This document shows positions 44,571 through 57,422 of a stretch of DNA of 64,000 nucleotides, piece after piece. Every line of letters begins with the position of its first letter. Positions within the stretch are counted from its first letter, which is position 1. The notes beneath the pieces were generated by a model. The model was not told where the DNA came from and ran no database searches. It saw only the letters and a program-made list of their open reading frames with translations. The translations under genes were made by a program, and so were the position numbers. This DNA comes from Miscanthus floridulus (lineage: Eukaryota; Streptophyta; Magnoliopsida; Poales; Poaceae): the NCBI RefSeq assembly GCF_019320115.1, contig NC_089584.1:55114852-55178851 (forward strand). Reading direction: 5' to 3'.

Positions 44571-46340
44571 CTAACTAAGGAATTGCAATGGGCCTTTCTG
44601 CCTTAAGGCATCAGCAACCACATTTGCCTTACCAGGATGGTAGTGTACTTGAAGGTTGTAGTCTTTGATTAATTCTAACCATCGTCGTTGACGCATGTTC
44701 AACTCGGGTTGAGTAAAGATGTACTTGAGACTTTTATGGTCAGTATAGATGTTGCACACATTACCTAGCAAGTAATGTCTCCAAATCTTCAGGGCATGAA
44801 CAACTGCAGGCTAGCTCTAAGTCATGGGTAGGATAATTGACTTCATGTTTTCGAAGCTTGGCGTGAAGCATAAGCAATGACTCGGCCCTCCTGCATAAGA
44901 ACACACCCCAAACCAGTGCCACATGCATCACAATAGACATCAAAAGGCTTCTCGATGTCAGGTTGTGCCAATATAGGAGCAGAAGTTAGTAAGGTCCACA
45001 AAGTGTGGAAAGCCTCTTCACACTTCGGAGTCCACACAAACTTCTCATCCTTTTGAAGTAGTCGAGTCATGGGCTTGGTGATTTTTGAGAAATCCAGGAT
45101 AAAGCGATGATAGTAACTAGCCAAACCTAGGAAACTTCGGACTTCAGTGACTGTAGTAGGTGCCTTCCAATTTAGGACTTCTTGCACCTTAGTAGGGTCA
45201 ACCGAAATCCCATCTCCAGATAACACATGACCTAGAAAAGGTATCCTTGTTCAACCTAGAATTCGCACTTGCTGAACTTAGCATAAAGCTGGTTGTCACG
45301 TAATCGAGTTAAAACAATTCTCAGATGTTTCAGCATGTTCTTCATCATTCTGAGAATATACAAGGATATCATCAATGAACATGATGACGAACTTGTCCAA
45401 TTCCGGCATGAATAATGAATTCATCAGGTACATAAAGTGTGCCGGAGCATTTGTCAACCCAAAGGACATGACAAGATATTCAAACAAGCCATAACGAGTA
45501 GAGAAAGCTGTCTTAGGTATATCTTCAGGATGAATTTTGATCTGATGGTAGCCAGACCTCAAATCGATCTTGGAGAATACCTTAGCTTTGGAGAGTTGAT
45601 CAAACAGAATATCAATGTGAGGAAGAGGGTATTTGTTCTTGATAGTAATAGCATTAAGGGGGCGATAATCCACTGCACATGCGTAGAGACTCAGTCATTC
45701 TTCTTCACAAAGATAGCCGGACAACCCCAAGGAGAAGAACTAGGCCGAATCAAACCTTTCTTTAATAGCTCATTCAACTAAATCTTCAGCTTCAGCCAAC
45801 TCATTAGGGCGGCATTCTATAGGGCCTTCAAGAAATAGGAGCCGTACCCGGAATGAGTTCTATCTTGAATTCTACTTCTCGGTCCTGAAGGTAATCTAGG
45901 CAAGTCATCAGGGAAGACATCTGGAAACTCACAGACAATCGATATATCCTCAATGGCTTTGGCTAGGGTAGCATTGGCTTGTATTGTGGATAGCGATATC
46001 ATAAGGCAACTGCACTAGAAAACCCTTCTTATCCATAGGATCACTCAACATTACCACACAGGTTGATGTATCGATCAACACTCCACTTCCCACTCATCCA
46101 CTTCATCCCTAGGATTACATCGATTCCTACCCCTGGCAGAACTACAAGATCTACAAGGAACTCTCGATCCCCAATCTCAATCTTTACATCTTTAACTACT
46201 TGGTTAGTCATGATATTATTTCCTAGCAGCACTAATATAATAACCACCCTTGACAATTGTAATCACATTCATCTTATGCTTAGATGCAAAAGTAGAACTC
46301 ACAAAGGAATGTGAAGCACCAGAATCAAAGAGCACAACTG
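44571..46340 (-). pseudogene. Protease, reverse transcriptase and RNase H (Tekay-type element)
   Basis: Protease: DSGASHSFVSSTFASKHK near 46340-46280, then after a frameshift NQVVKDVKIEIGDREFLVDL and GVGIDVILGMKWM (46256-46041). [57 protein letters not shown] and the catalytic [10 protein letters not shown] (45673-45300). RT connection and RNase [41 protein letters not shown], then [20 protein letters not shown] and VADALRQKG (45226-44571). The Gypsy order is protease, RT, RNase H, integrase. Several frameshifts and stops separate the blocks. Confidence 0.88.
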
Positions 46341-46429
46341 CTAGGGTGATCATTAACAAGAAACTTACCTAGCGGTGACCACTTCACCAGTAGGAATTTC
46401 CTCCACAGTAGTGTAGTGAACATGCCCCT

Positions 46430-47454
46430 GACAGGACGTTTCCCTAAGCATTCTGCTTGGGAGGATAGGGACAAGTACTAGCCCAGTGACCAGGCTTGTT
46501 ATAGTTCTAGCACTGGCCTGTTAGCTGGTGGGACATTGGAGCTGCCCTGCCTAGAGGTATTCTTTGGCAAGGAAATTGTGTACCCCTTGCGGAAACCAGT
46601 TTTAGCTTGATTCTTCTTCTGAGGTGGGCGGTACCAGACATTAGCATTGGGTGGACGATATTGGGTTTTGGATACCACTGGTGCCTTAGACTAAGAAGCA
46701 CCTGCCTCAAAGTTTCTTTTACGGGTCTTGGAAGCAGCATATACCTTATCATTTTTCTCCTGAGTCAGGGTGTCACTGATAAACTCATTGAAGGTGACGC
46801 TTGCAGTTGCCCATAGACTTCATTAGTTTAGGGGAAAGTCCCCTCTTGAAACTAGCTATCTTTTTGGCATCAGTATCAATGAACTCAGGAGCATACCTCG
46901 CCAGGTTGTTAAATGCCTGGAGGTATTCATTAAGACTCTTGTTGCCTTGAGTTAGCTTTATGAACTCGGTATGCTTAATTGCCATGAGACTAGGAGGGAT
47001 AAAATGTCCTCGGAAAGCTACTTGGAACTGGTCCCATACCACCTTAACGTTTGTAGGGAAGGTGGTCTGGTGATGGGTCCACCAGATGCCTACAGGGCCT
47101 TAGAGCTGGTGTCCTACATACGAGGCCTTCATACCTTCGGTCAATCAGAGCAATCCAAACCTTTGCTCTATCGTACTCAACCATTCATTAGCTTGTAATG
47201 GTTCTTCTGCCTCTCTAAAGATAGGAGGCTTTGTATCCATGAAGTCCTTAAAGCTACTATACTGGTTTGGCTCTGGTCCCTAGCATACATGTCAATCATC
47301 ACGGTTAGCCAATTGGCGCATAGCCTCAGCTAGCATGCGCTGGCTTTCGATGACTGTCTACATTAGCTCAGCTGGTGTGGACGGTGGAGGAGGTGGTTGT
47401 TCCTCATCTCCAAGGCTACTGACCGCGACTGAAGATTATAAGCCATCTGTGAAA
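46430..47454 (-). pseudogene. gag of the Tekay-type element
   Basis: A Pro-rich N-terminal part (EEQPPPPPSTPAEL) is followed by the gag core: FKDFMDTKPPIFREAEEPLQ, ANEWLSTIEQRFGLL, GPVGIWWTHHQTT, then VWDQFQVAFRGHFIPPSLMA, LTQGNKSLNEYLQAFNNLAR and SFKRGLSPKLM. The CCHC knuckle near 46510-46470 is damaged: a stop follows the first Cys and the second Cys is Tyr (NYNKPGHWASTC). Stops are TAG, TAA or TGA at positions where Gln, Arg or Trp is expected. A TTTCACAG just before 47454 could be a splice acceptor joining the upstream ORF, which is not proven. Confidence 0.75.
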
Positions 47455-47861
47455 TGTATAGCCAATGAGCACTGACGATGTGGAAAATTGTGTAGATGAA
47501 TTGTATAATTATGCCCAACTGAGTCCATTAGAGAGAATGAATTTATACAATCAATAGAGGCACAATCATTCATCATAATCACACAACTCATCAAGCGCAT
47601 CAATTGACATATTAATGCGATGAACTTAACCAACAATGAGATCTATAGACCACACAGCCAGAAATTATCAAAGGCTCACATACGTGGAGCATAACACATT
47701 TGATAGGTTACATCCAAGCCATAGAGGTTCCAAACTTACATCCAAGATAACATGGGGTTCGATATTATATCCCAACGATTAACTTATTATAAAGCTACTC
47801 GTTCGTGCATGAGGATCAACAAAAGACTAGCTCTAGCACATTAGCTAAGTAGTAAGCTAAA
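47455..47861 (-). other. Spacer between the H3-like ORF and gag
   Basis: About 400 bases without a supported frame, rich in A/T. On the minus strand a GT follows the end of the upstream ORF (GATGCGTAG) and TTTCACAG lies at the end, so an intron is possible but the phase does not obviously join the two frames. Confidence 0.4.
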
Positions 47862-48446
47862 CTACGCATCATCCTCGGAGTTAGTGTTGAAGATCTCTCC
47901 TCCATCTTCATCACTAGTAGGTTCTAACTCCTCATCTTCCTCCTCTCCGGGTGGAACATCCTCAGGTCCATTAACCTTAATGTCATCATCATCTTCAGCC
48001 ATGATGACACCAGAGCCCATCTCATCCTCATCATTAGGGGGTAGGAGAGGGTGAAGTTGATTGTGTAATAGGTGAACCTCCTCATGGAGATGGTCATTGT
48101 ACTCTTCTGCAACTGCCAACTGCTGCTCCAGCTCAACCTGTCACGCTCTCAACGCATTCTCTTCGTTCTAGGCTTCATTCCACTGGTTCAGCACGTGAAT
48201 CAACATACGTTCATAGTTGCGGTGAGCAACTGTCAACCTCTGAACCTCCAGGGTCTCTTGATCCTATTCCTGTGTTACTTGCTCCAAATGGTGCTAAGCC
48301 GCACTCCTCTCAGCAGTCACCCGAGCCATCTCTGCCCTCAGCCTTTCCTCCTCAGTAGGCTCAGGACAGGGCCCACGAGGAGCTAACTGGTGACAAGGCA
48401 CCCTGCCTCCGATGGACTTACGAGCGGTGCATTTTGTGCGCGCCAT
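47862..48446 (-). pseudogene. ORF upstream of gag with a histone H3 tail-like N terminus
   Basis: One minus-strand frame of 194 codons starts at 48446, about 760 bases after the 5' LTR. Its first residues are MARTKCTARKSIGGRVPCHQ followed by LAPRGP. Against the canonical H3 tail ([20 protein letters not shown] then A) 15 of the 21 positions after Met are identical, including Arg2, Lys4, Arg8, Lys9 and Ser10. The rest is unlike a histone: a Glu/Arg-rich helical stretch (EEERLRAEMARVTAERSAA), a coiled-coil-like part, and an acidic tail (EDDDDIKVNGPEDV, GGEIFNTNSEDDA). TAG codons (first at 48296) and one TGA interrupt it. An extra ORF (orf0) before gag is known from rice RIRE3/RIRE8; whether this is its counterpart needs comparison. 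Function unknown. Confidence 0.75.
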
Positions 48447-49190
48447 CTGTAGCAAAAAGTTGCAACGTAAGGGGAGAATCATTTAAGGGATATGAAATTT
48501 AATTAGTCGAGACCATCAAATTTTTAAAGGAGGGAGTAATGCAAGAAATGTCATGTATGCTTGAACATGATGCATGCATGATCCGTACGTCCTCACAAAC
48601 CTAGAAAAATTTAAAGGCTAGCAAAATATACGGTGGCATACATACATTCTCTCATATACGGTAGCTAGTCGATCTACAACGATACGTTGTTAGTGTACCT
48701 GCAGCAAATTTATTTCAGCCCCATAATTTCCCAAAAAGGCATGTAAAGTAAGCAGTAAACTAAATACTTTCATACATACATCCCCCGATGTATATACTCT
48801 AGTATCACAGCTACCCGACAGAGATACCCACACTTAAGTACTCTCATAGATACATGATCGAACATATAAGTATGCGAGCAACCACAACTACTCTCCCCTA
48901 GACCGACGGTTGGACGGTCATGCTCTCACAACTCCCACTTACCAAAGCATAGAGGTATTTGATCCATACATTACCACCCAAGCAGATGGCATCCATACAA
49001 TAGCACGCCGTATGGACAATGAAACAGAAACAAGTAAGAACCCCCCCCCCAAGTTAGTACTTTAATAAGCCACCTAAGAGTCCTTATTTGGGCATAAAGG
49101 ATATGACCACTGGCAATACTTAGTATTTAATTTAGAATTTTCACAAATACTTTTGTTTTAAATACACAAATGACATGTTTAGTGTCGAAT
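48447..49190 (-). other. 5' leader of the Tekay-type element
   Basis: About 740 bases between primer binding site and the H3-like ORF, without a supported gene. It includes a C10 run (about 49030-49040). TTTTTGCTACAG directly before the ATG at 48446 resembles a splice acceptor. Confidence 0.5.
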
Positions 49191-49205
49191 CTTGCTCTGA
49201 TGCTA
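49191..49205 (-). other. Primer binding site of the Tekay-type element
   Basis: On the minus strand the LTR end is followed by GC and then TAGCATCAGAGCAAG. This matches with two differences the TGGTATCAGAGC site complementary to initiator methionine tRNA. Confidence 0.7.
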
Positions 49206-49207
49206 GC

Positions 49208-52200
49208 TGTAACAGAATCGACCAAATTATAAGAACGTAAGTACAAAAACAATCACCGAAGTGATCAAATTCCTGTACTTAAGCTCCCATAATCCCGGTA
49301 GTTCAGAAATCACGAAGGATTTCAAACAACTCTCGACATACAAACCAAGACCATAGTGATTCAACACACACATCATTCGTTACAACATTTCGCAAGTGGC
49401 ATCCGGATTACATCCATCAGAGTGCAAATAAAATATTACAACCCAAGTTCAAATTTGCGGAAGCAATATAGTTTAGTACATAACTTCATAGTTTCAAATA
49501 CATTGCCAGATCTTAGTCATCTCCCACAAAAGCATCTTCAGGTACGAGAACTAGGAGAGACCGCACCCAACGGTCTAGTCTTCATCCCCAGTCAGGAGAA
49601 GGCAATACTTGCAGCAACCAAAGTAGAACTGGTCATCTGCAATAGGTGGGAGATAAACCCTGAGAACGAGAAGGTACTCAGCTAGACTTACCCTTCAAAA
49701 CCAGAAATAAAAGACACCAAGGGTCATGCAAGGCTTATGAGGTGGGCTAGCTTGACACAGTTGCATAAAAGAGCTTATGAATATAGTGACCACTTTAAAC
49801 TTAGCATCAAGTTTATCATCATTTACCTGTCCACTAGATTAGCACATGTACTATAGCACTCACTTATTAGGAGCAAACAATATTAACCATAGCAGGTATA
49901 ATCAGGTTGTCATCATCATATCATCATTTCTAAATCATTATGTTATTTAGTGTATCTACTTTGGAGATAAGCCCGTCATGTTCTCACTAACCGGGAGAGA
50001 TGGCGACTCGAATCGAATTACAACTCAGCTGAGGGGGTATTCCTAACTCTCACCCTGGCATACTTTGCAAGGGTAGCCGTGGGTCACCTTTGGGACAACT
50101 CAGGAACCAAATTCGTGGGTTCGATCAGCGCCAACACTCTCAGGGATTACCCTTCTGCCAGGACGATCAGGACTTTTAAATCACCTACCCTTGGACTCAC
50201 GCCTACGGCTCCCTTCCGAGGCGTACTTTATACTTATTGACTCCCAGCCTGAGGTGAGGTACTCGGCTTCGTGGTCGGTCTCCGGACCTAGCCAACTAAG
50301 AGAGAGGCATGCGTTCAACATGAACAGGAAAGGCTCCAAGATTCGGTCCTTAAGCGACACAGACAGAGTCACTACAAACTGGCAAGCCTCCACCCGGTCT
50401 TCATTTCAAATTAAGACAGGTTCTTTTCTACGATAGCAAATATAGCCAACCGTGCCATATGTATATTCCTATATCTCGCAGGTGACAGGAAATCACCTGA
50501 CTTCTACCACGTTTAAGCAGGGCTAAGCACTACACGAGCCTGAGCTACATAGGATTCAGGGTATCAATATCTGGACAAGGATTGGATAACCAATGCAGCA
50601 AGTGTTTGCATCCAACACCTAAACTTAATGCAACAATATATATATGTAACAATAATACTTTACTGCATTTCAGAAATTAGGAGGCTTAATATGCTCCAGG
50701 GCTTGCCTTTCACAAAGTTGCACGGACGGTGATCCGGGCACTCAACGGCGACCTCATCTGGCACTTCTCCTGAGGGCTGCACCTCCTGAACCTCCGGTGT
50801 TGGCTGCTGCTGCTCCCCGCTCGATTCCTCGAATTCTAGTTAGGTCACTCCTTCCGGTACACCTATTGCATGCCAATGCACAAGATAAATATCATGGATG
50901 CATAAGGAATGACATGATGCTCATGATGAATGGATCACAAAAAGTGTTTAACAAAAACATCACTGGACACTCGTTCACCGATTAAGAACAGCTCTATTCA
51001 AATCACTTTAAAACATGTATCTCACTTAACTTGAGGAACAAGATCAACTTACCTAACTTGCATAACCTAAGATAAAGATGCTCATCTTCAGTTAAAGGCC
51101 TAACACCTAGGAACATTACCACAAGCTTAGGAATAGTAAAGGCATACTTAAATCAATAGTTAAAGTTTCATATGCAAACGAGCAGTTCTTTATTTAATCA
51201 CAACAAGAGTTCTACAATTTCAAATGACTTGCAAGAGGACATTCTGGAAAGCTTATGAAATTCTCTACAAATCATTTATAAACATCAAAGCATGATTCTT
51301 ACTGTTAATTCAAATCGAATTCAAGTAAACCTAGAATCTATCCAGAAATAGCAGGTTTACTAAATTAAATATTTAGTGATGATGCAAAAGCATAATCAGA
51401 CCAAACCAAGTTTACCAACTTGTGGTGCATACCAGAGGAACCTCAGAAAGTATAGTGCAAACTTCTAAATAAATTATTTAATGTCCTTTTCTAATTTATT
51501 TAGTTAATTAGGTGATTAAAGCAACATATAGTAAAACTGTATAGAAAAATCTACAAAAATTACAGTAGCTACCTCATGCTTCACATAGACTACCATAAAA
51601 ATTTCAAAGCAATTTGTTAAGCAGAACTTGCTGTATCAAAAATAACAGATGGCAGGGCTATTTCTAGCATAATTAGGAAACCCTATTGAAAAGTGTCAAG
51701 CAGCAGATTTCACATTTTTCCTAGTATCTTTCTAGCATAAGAATAGCATTCACCAATTTTTACCTCTACTAGATCTATAGAAAAATTATGAAAATTCACA
51801 CAAGATCCATCCATGCAAACAAGAGAATTACCTAACTCTTACCTACAGTGTCCAAAATGTATGAAAATTTAACTACAAGTTATTCATAATATGAGCAGTA
51901 CACCATAAAAATTTCATGCCATTTGGAGCTACACAGGAAAAGATATAATTACCCCTATTTCCCACATGATTAAAAGAGATAATTAGCAACTCCATTTTTC
52001 ATAACAGAACATGGCATAAATTATATTTTTAGTATAAACTAGACATTACCAGAAACTCAACAAAATTGGAACCACATCATTTGGATCTACCAACCAAGAG
52101 ATACACATTTTTGAATATGTACTCAAATCTGTGAAAAAGAATGAAACAAATAAAAATGGAAAACCTAACCACTACTGCTGGGCCGGCCCGGAAGAACACG

Positions 52201-53863
52201 ATGGCCCGCGAAGCACGCGCTAGCGCAGCCCAGAACATGGCATGGCCCAGGTCAGCTCCCGCCTGCGCTCGGCGGCTGACAAATGGGTCCCATGAGTCAG
52301 CAAGATAGACAGGGGAGGGAAGGAGAACGACGGCATAGCTCGTCGCCGGTGGCAGTTCCCGCAAGGCCATCGATGCCAACGTGTTCACCTCACCTGTGCG
52401 CACCTAGGGATACCATCTCTTGTAGCTATTCCAGTGGCTAGAGGAAATGACGACGGCCATGGCGACGCACGGCCACGGTTTGGCCAGCTCCGGTGAGGCG
52501 ATGGCGTCACGGCCCTAGTGGTCGACCCTATGAGCATCAGTACCACTCACAGGACCTAAAGCAAGGGAAAAAGGAGGCAGCAAGAGGCTCGAGCAGCATA
52601 GCCACGTGCGAGCTCGGTCGGCGGCGGTCATGGTGACCTAGTGGAGCTGCCCTCACTGTGAGCTCTACCTGAGGCAAAAACGAGATGACGGTGGGGTCGA
52701 GGACGTGGAGGAGCTCACGGTGGTGCTGTGGTTCAGAGGAATCGGACAATGGCTCTCGGTTTTGGTGGATTTGGCTCGGCGGCGGCCACGGCTTCCCGGT
52801 CGCCGTGCTCGCGTGGAAGAGGATGGCAGAGGGTGAAATGGCGATATGAAGAGCGAGTGAGCGAGGCGCTGGCTTTCATCAGGGAGCACGGACGCGCGAC
52901 GTGGAGACGCTAGCAGAGCATGCACACCACGTGGTGGTCAGCCCCTGAATCGGTCGGCCACGGCGTGCTCTGACGATTTTCTAAAATGGCTGAATCGACG
53001 TCCGATGGCACGACTAATAGCGTGACTTTGATGATCTATATCTCCCAAACTATGGCGATCCGGTTCATGGTATAGTTGACAAAATTGAAGATCTAAGTGA
53101 GGACTACAACTTTGTCAATTGGAGCTCGAGTTGGTTTGGCCTAGTTAGGGAGATACAAGGCTCCAAACAATGATACACGAAACTGGAAATCAACTCTTGG
53201 ACTTAGAAAAATTCTAAGTGTAGAATTCAACCCCAAATCTGACTTGTGGGCCATGTTTGAGACTGTTCCACACATTTTCATGAGTTGGTCATAAAATAAC
53301 TTTTGTTCCTTGATAAATTGGCTACAACTTTGGTAAAGGGTGCACTAGCCATGCAAGGTCTCTAGGTTGGACTTTTGAATCAGTCAAACAGTGTCACTCT
53401 ATGGGTCATTCTAAGTCAAACCTCCCCTAGAGGGCAATTTGGTCATTTTGGTCCACATGAACAATGTCCCATCAATTACCCTAAGTGTAGTTAAGGTGTA
53501 TTAGACCATAATTCACCACTCTACACAAGTGCTACACCAACTTCTAAGTATCACATGTGATGAAGCAACAAAACACTCAATTTTACTCTAATGTTGCAAT
53601 TCCATGTTTCACATGTTTCATGACTTTGTTGTAATTTTAAACTTGTCATATTACTACCATGTTGCCATGTTTCAAGGTATGAGAAACTCATGTTGCATTC
53701 ACATATTGCACTACTACCATTCACAAGCAATCAAGTATGAAATAAACATAATTGAGAATGTTGCATATACATGTTTTAGTACAATGGCATGATGAGGTAG
53801 ATGATGCACATGTTTATGAGATGAAATGCAATTTTGTGGGAGCCAAACACCTAGGGTGTTACA
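49208..53863 (-). repeat. 5' LTR of the Tekay-type element
   Basis: Ends and internal order match the 3' LTR. It carries about 36 extra bases near 49315-49350 (GGATTTCAAACAACTCTCGA) that the 3' LTR lacks. The target duplication TAAAC follows at 53864-53868. Confidence 0.92.
50683..50886 (-). other. Coding-like block inside the 5' LTR
   Basis: The same block as at 39886-40089: AIGVPEGVT, a TAG where Leu stands in the other LTR, then LEFEESSGEQQQPTPEVQEV and VECPDHRPCNFVKGKPWSIL. The differences from the other LTR are few, so they say little on their own about selection. Confidence 0.5.
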
Positions 53864-53959
53864 TAAACCCATATTCAGAACTAATGCTTATTTTCCCTTA
53901 TTCCAACGCCGACGCGAAGCCATGACTTCTAACTAAAACAAACTCTCAGAGCCGATTGC

Positions 53960-56900
53960 TTGCATCGGCTATTGGCTCTCATTGCTAATCTTAATGAAGC
54001 CTCCTTCCCATAACTTGCTAGAAAAGTATTCAAAGTCTCCTAGCTCCCAAAAGACTGGATCGGCTGTTGCGATACTTATAGACTCATCAGCATGAACCAA
54101 TTCGACATCATCTCCATGCCATTGAATCAAACACTGATGCATGGTCAATGGTACACAACAGTTCGCATGAATCCAATCATGACCAAGGAGCAAACTCTAC
54201 GACCCTTTTCCATAGATGATGAAGAATGTGGTGAGCAGGGTCTTACTTCTAATTGTTAGTTCGACATTTATTGCCCCTGGGTCTTAGACGCATTACCTCC
54301 AAAATCCTTAAGCATCATGTCAGTCTCCATCAGATTTCTTGGTCCCTTGCTAAGTTTATGAAAAGTGGTGTAAGGCATGAGATTGACAGAAGCACCTCCG
54401 AACACCAACATGTTGTTCATCAGCTTCCCATCAACCAAACCTTTTACATATAAAGCTTTTAGGTGCCGATGCTTAATTAGATTATCAAATATTGCTTGTT
54501 GTATAACCGTTAACTTGGCAACTATCTCCTCATACTCCGATTCATTGAAATCCGAATAAACTTCTTGATCTGCTGGAGCTCTGAACTCTGATGGCAACAG
54601 AAAAGCCATTTGAATATTAGCCGATGGTTGCTTTCTATCGACTATTTGCATAGCACGCCATACTTAAGGTTTACCAGATGCCTGAGCCTATTCCAACTCT
54701 TTATTCCTTAGGCATTGCACCCTTCTCTTCTGGCTTCTTGTTAAACCTCCTAGACACCACTGGCCTTCCTGCCAAACATATTTTCTCTCATTGACTTCTT
54801 CTCCGTAATCAGTCCAGCCTTGATCAATAACTCTTTTTCCAAGCCGATTATGAACACTTCCATTTTTTAAGCGTCGATCCATGTTATTATGATGATATGC
54901 ATCTTGAGCATGGATAGACCGGCAGTTGGTTTGAAATTGCCTAAAATCCCAATATTGATCGCTGCATTCTAGACAGTCATGTCTGGTAGGCAACTTCAAA
55001 CCTTTATTCCAGCAATGTCTGAAGGAAGGACAATTCCAATGTGATTTGGCTTGTTTCCTTTCATACCTCTCTTTTTCTAGTTGACGCTGGTATTCTTGAT
55101 CTTCTAACCAACGCTGATAATCCTTTTCTTTCTACCGCTACCACTTATTCAACAGAATTTGAGATGTAACCCATAGCTTTGTTGCCCCTTCCTTTGACGT
55201 TTCTCCCTGCTCATACCGACTCTTTTGCTTATCGCGATGTCTTTTAATTTCCCTGTATTCGTCGACTGATATTTGCATCTTGGGATCGATTGTTCCAGCT
55301 TCTCTTGATTTGGTTGATGTTAGGACCTTAGTCTTTCCTTTGAGTAGCCTAGCATCAACTTTGTTTTGATCTCCTAGGAAAGGATTATCATCAACTTTTA
55401 TTTTCCGAGGCGTATCAAATTTGAGCTTTCCTTGTTGAATAGCCCTCTGTATATGCTGCCAGAAAATTCTGCATTCATTAGTGGAATGACAGGTAGTGTT
55501 ATGGAACTTGCAAAACTTCTTATTCTTCAACTTATTAGGGGGCAACATAACATGATTATCGGGCAACTTGATCTATCCTTTCTCAAGTAGGAAATCGAAG
55601 AGCTTGTCTGATTTTGTGACATCAAAGTCATAGCTCTCCTCGACTCCTCTTCCCTAAGGATTTGGCACTATTACTGTCTTCTTGCCCTAATTGACTCTTC
55701 TTCTTTATCTTCATAGCCATCATCGACTGAGTATGGATTATAAGCTTCAGCCACTGTGGTACTCTTCTAGAATCGGGTATCTCTGCGCATACTCTGGAAT
55801 TGGCTATTGAGCGCTGCCACTCGTTGAGCCAATTGACCAAAGTTGTCAAATTCTTGCCCCAGTAGCTTTTCTTTCCACATTGGCAGCATTCCTTGAATGG
55901 CTAAGGTAGCTAACTGATCATCAACCAAGTTTAATGAGAAGCATAAGTTTCTAGTCTCTCGGAACCTCTGAAGAAACTCAGTGCTCGATTCATTAGTCTT
56001 CTGCCTTATAGTTGTCAGATCGGTAATCTTCTTTTTTCTAGTTCTAGTATAAAAAATATGTATGAAATTTCTTTTCCAGATCTGCCCAATTGGCAATTGA
56101 GTTGACTGGCAGTGATGAAAACCAACTGAAGGCTAGTCTTGATAGGGACAAGGAGAAGAAACAAACTCGATGGTCCTCCTTGACTGATGCCTCACCCAAT
56201 TGTGTAAGATAACGACTAACATGTTCTATCATGCTTGTACTGCCTTGGTCAGTGAACTTAGCAAACTCTGGAAGCCTGTAATTTGCATGAAAAGTGACCA
56301 AATCATACCATTCTAGATATGGGCATTTGTATGAAAAGGTCTACCCCTTTGGCTTCAGATCGAACTGATTCTTCTTCATCTCGGTCACCTTTAGCAGCAA
56401 CTCGTCAGCATGAGAATTTGGATTTATCTACACCTACTGACCCATCTATGGATTGAAATCCCATGTGCCTTGATACCCTGGATTTAGAATCATGTGAAGG
56501 GTGTTATAATCTATGCCATAATGATACCCTTGTAGAATCTCTACCTACTGGGTCCTTTGTTGGTTCGCTGCTTGAAGTCTCTGGGTTATAGATATGAGGA
56601 TCTATATCCCTATGGATCATTTGAACTGATGGTGCTATTTTGAGCCGATGACGGTATGTGGCCCGATGTGCCAAAATTAATCACCTGTTTCTAACCTTGC
56701 CCCACCGGCTGTTGCACATGCTGTACTGATGGTCTAGGATTATACAATATATGATTTGTAGGAGTACCTTGAGCTTGTTCAGATGGACTCTGAACTGCCT
56801 AGACATCATCATTACCAGTTGGTGTTGTTTCTTGATGACTGGTACCGACTTGATTAGTCCCTTGGGTCGATGGATATGGAATATTCTAATAAGCCAGCCC

Positions 56901-57335
56901 AACTTGACCAACTAGAAACCCATGAATCACCTCTTTCATGGCATTGTGGAATGTGTCCAAGAAAGCTTCATTATGGCTTGATATGGTGTCACGAATAGAT
57001 TTGTTTACAATTTTCATAAAGAAACATCTGTCTTTAGCTTCAACTGTATCTGTCTATCTGTGTAATAGAACTCTTGGTAGTGGATATTTCTAAACAATTA
57101 TGTTGTCACATGTTTTGGTGTAGGACAACAAATACTTGTTCTGAAATTCTTCTATAGCTTTGCCGATGACATCTTTATCTCCATCAGGTAGATCTTCATA
57201 ATGTACCATAAGGATGTCGTTGTTGTTGTGAACCACCATGACAATTGTGGTGTCCCACCGGGCATGCCAAGAACATGCGTCGGCATGAAATTTCATCCCA
57301 TGCCAAGGGCACACGAGCAAGCTAGAAGGGTCCAC
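53960..57335 (-). pseudogene. gag-protease polyprotein of element C
   Basis: N-terminal part (57335): MDPSSLLVCPWHGMKFHADA and VVHNNNDILMVHYEDLPDGD. Gag core (56301-55767): FAKFTDQGSTSMIEHVSRYL, LSRLAFSWFSSLPVNSIANW, DLTTIRQKTNESSTEFLQRF, LATLAIQGMLPMWKEKLLGQ. A Cys/His-rich part follows (CKFHNTTCHSTNECRIFW, 55510-55440). A linker with KRRVQCLRNKELE leads to the protease: LVFGGASVNLMPYTTFHKL (54440-54370; the usual catalytic Asp-Gly-Gly is Phe-Gly-Gly here) and LLGHDWIHANCCVPLTMHQC (54190). After that the frame fades with no RT. Many stops, mainly TAG. The order and motifs fit Tat-like Gypsy elements of grasses. Confidence 0.8.
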
Positions 57336-57422
57336 TCGATGGAGCTATAGATTCGCCTGGCTTCAGCGTAGAGATGACCGATCCTGCGCACTCCTCCCAA
57401 GACATGCCAGTCAATTTGACAC

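Larger units (their letters stand above)
38452..53863 (-). mobile_element. Tekay-type chromovirus (Gypsy), complete, 15.4 kb
   Basis: LTRs of 4617 and 4656 bases are flanked by a perfect target duplication TAAAC (38447-38451, 53864-53868). On the minus strand the order is LTR, primer binding site, leader, an ORF with a histone H3-like start, gag, protease, RT, RNase H, integrase with a chromodomain-like end, polypurine tract, LTR. RT before integrase defines Gypsy; the chromodomain-like end and the TGTAACACCC LTR start fit the Tekay/Del clade. By eye the LTRs are very similar apart from a 36-base gap near 38555/49315, so the insertion is the youngest here. Several frames are broken. Confidence 0.9.

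Noticed and set aside
47862..48446. Captured or intact histone H3 gene
   Set aside because: Only the first ~21 residues resemble H3; no histone fold follows. The remainder is a Glu/Arg-rich helix and an acidic tail.
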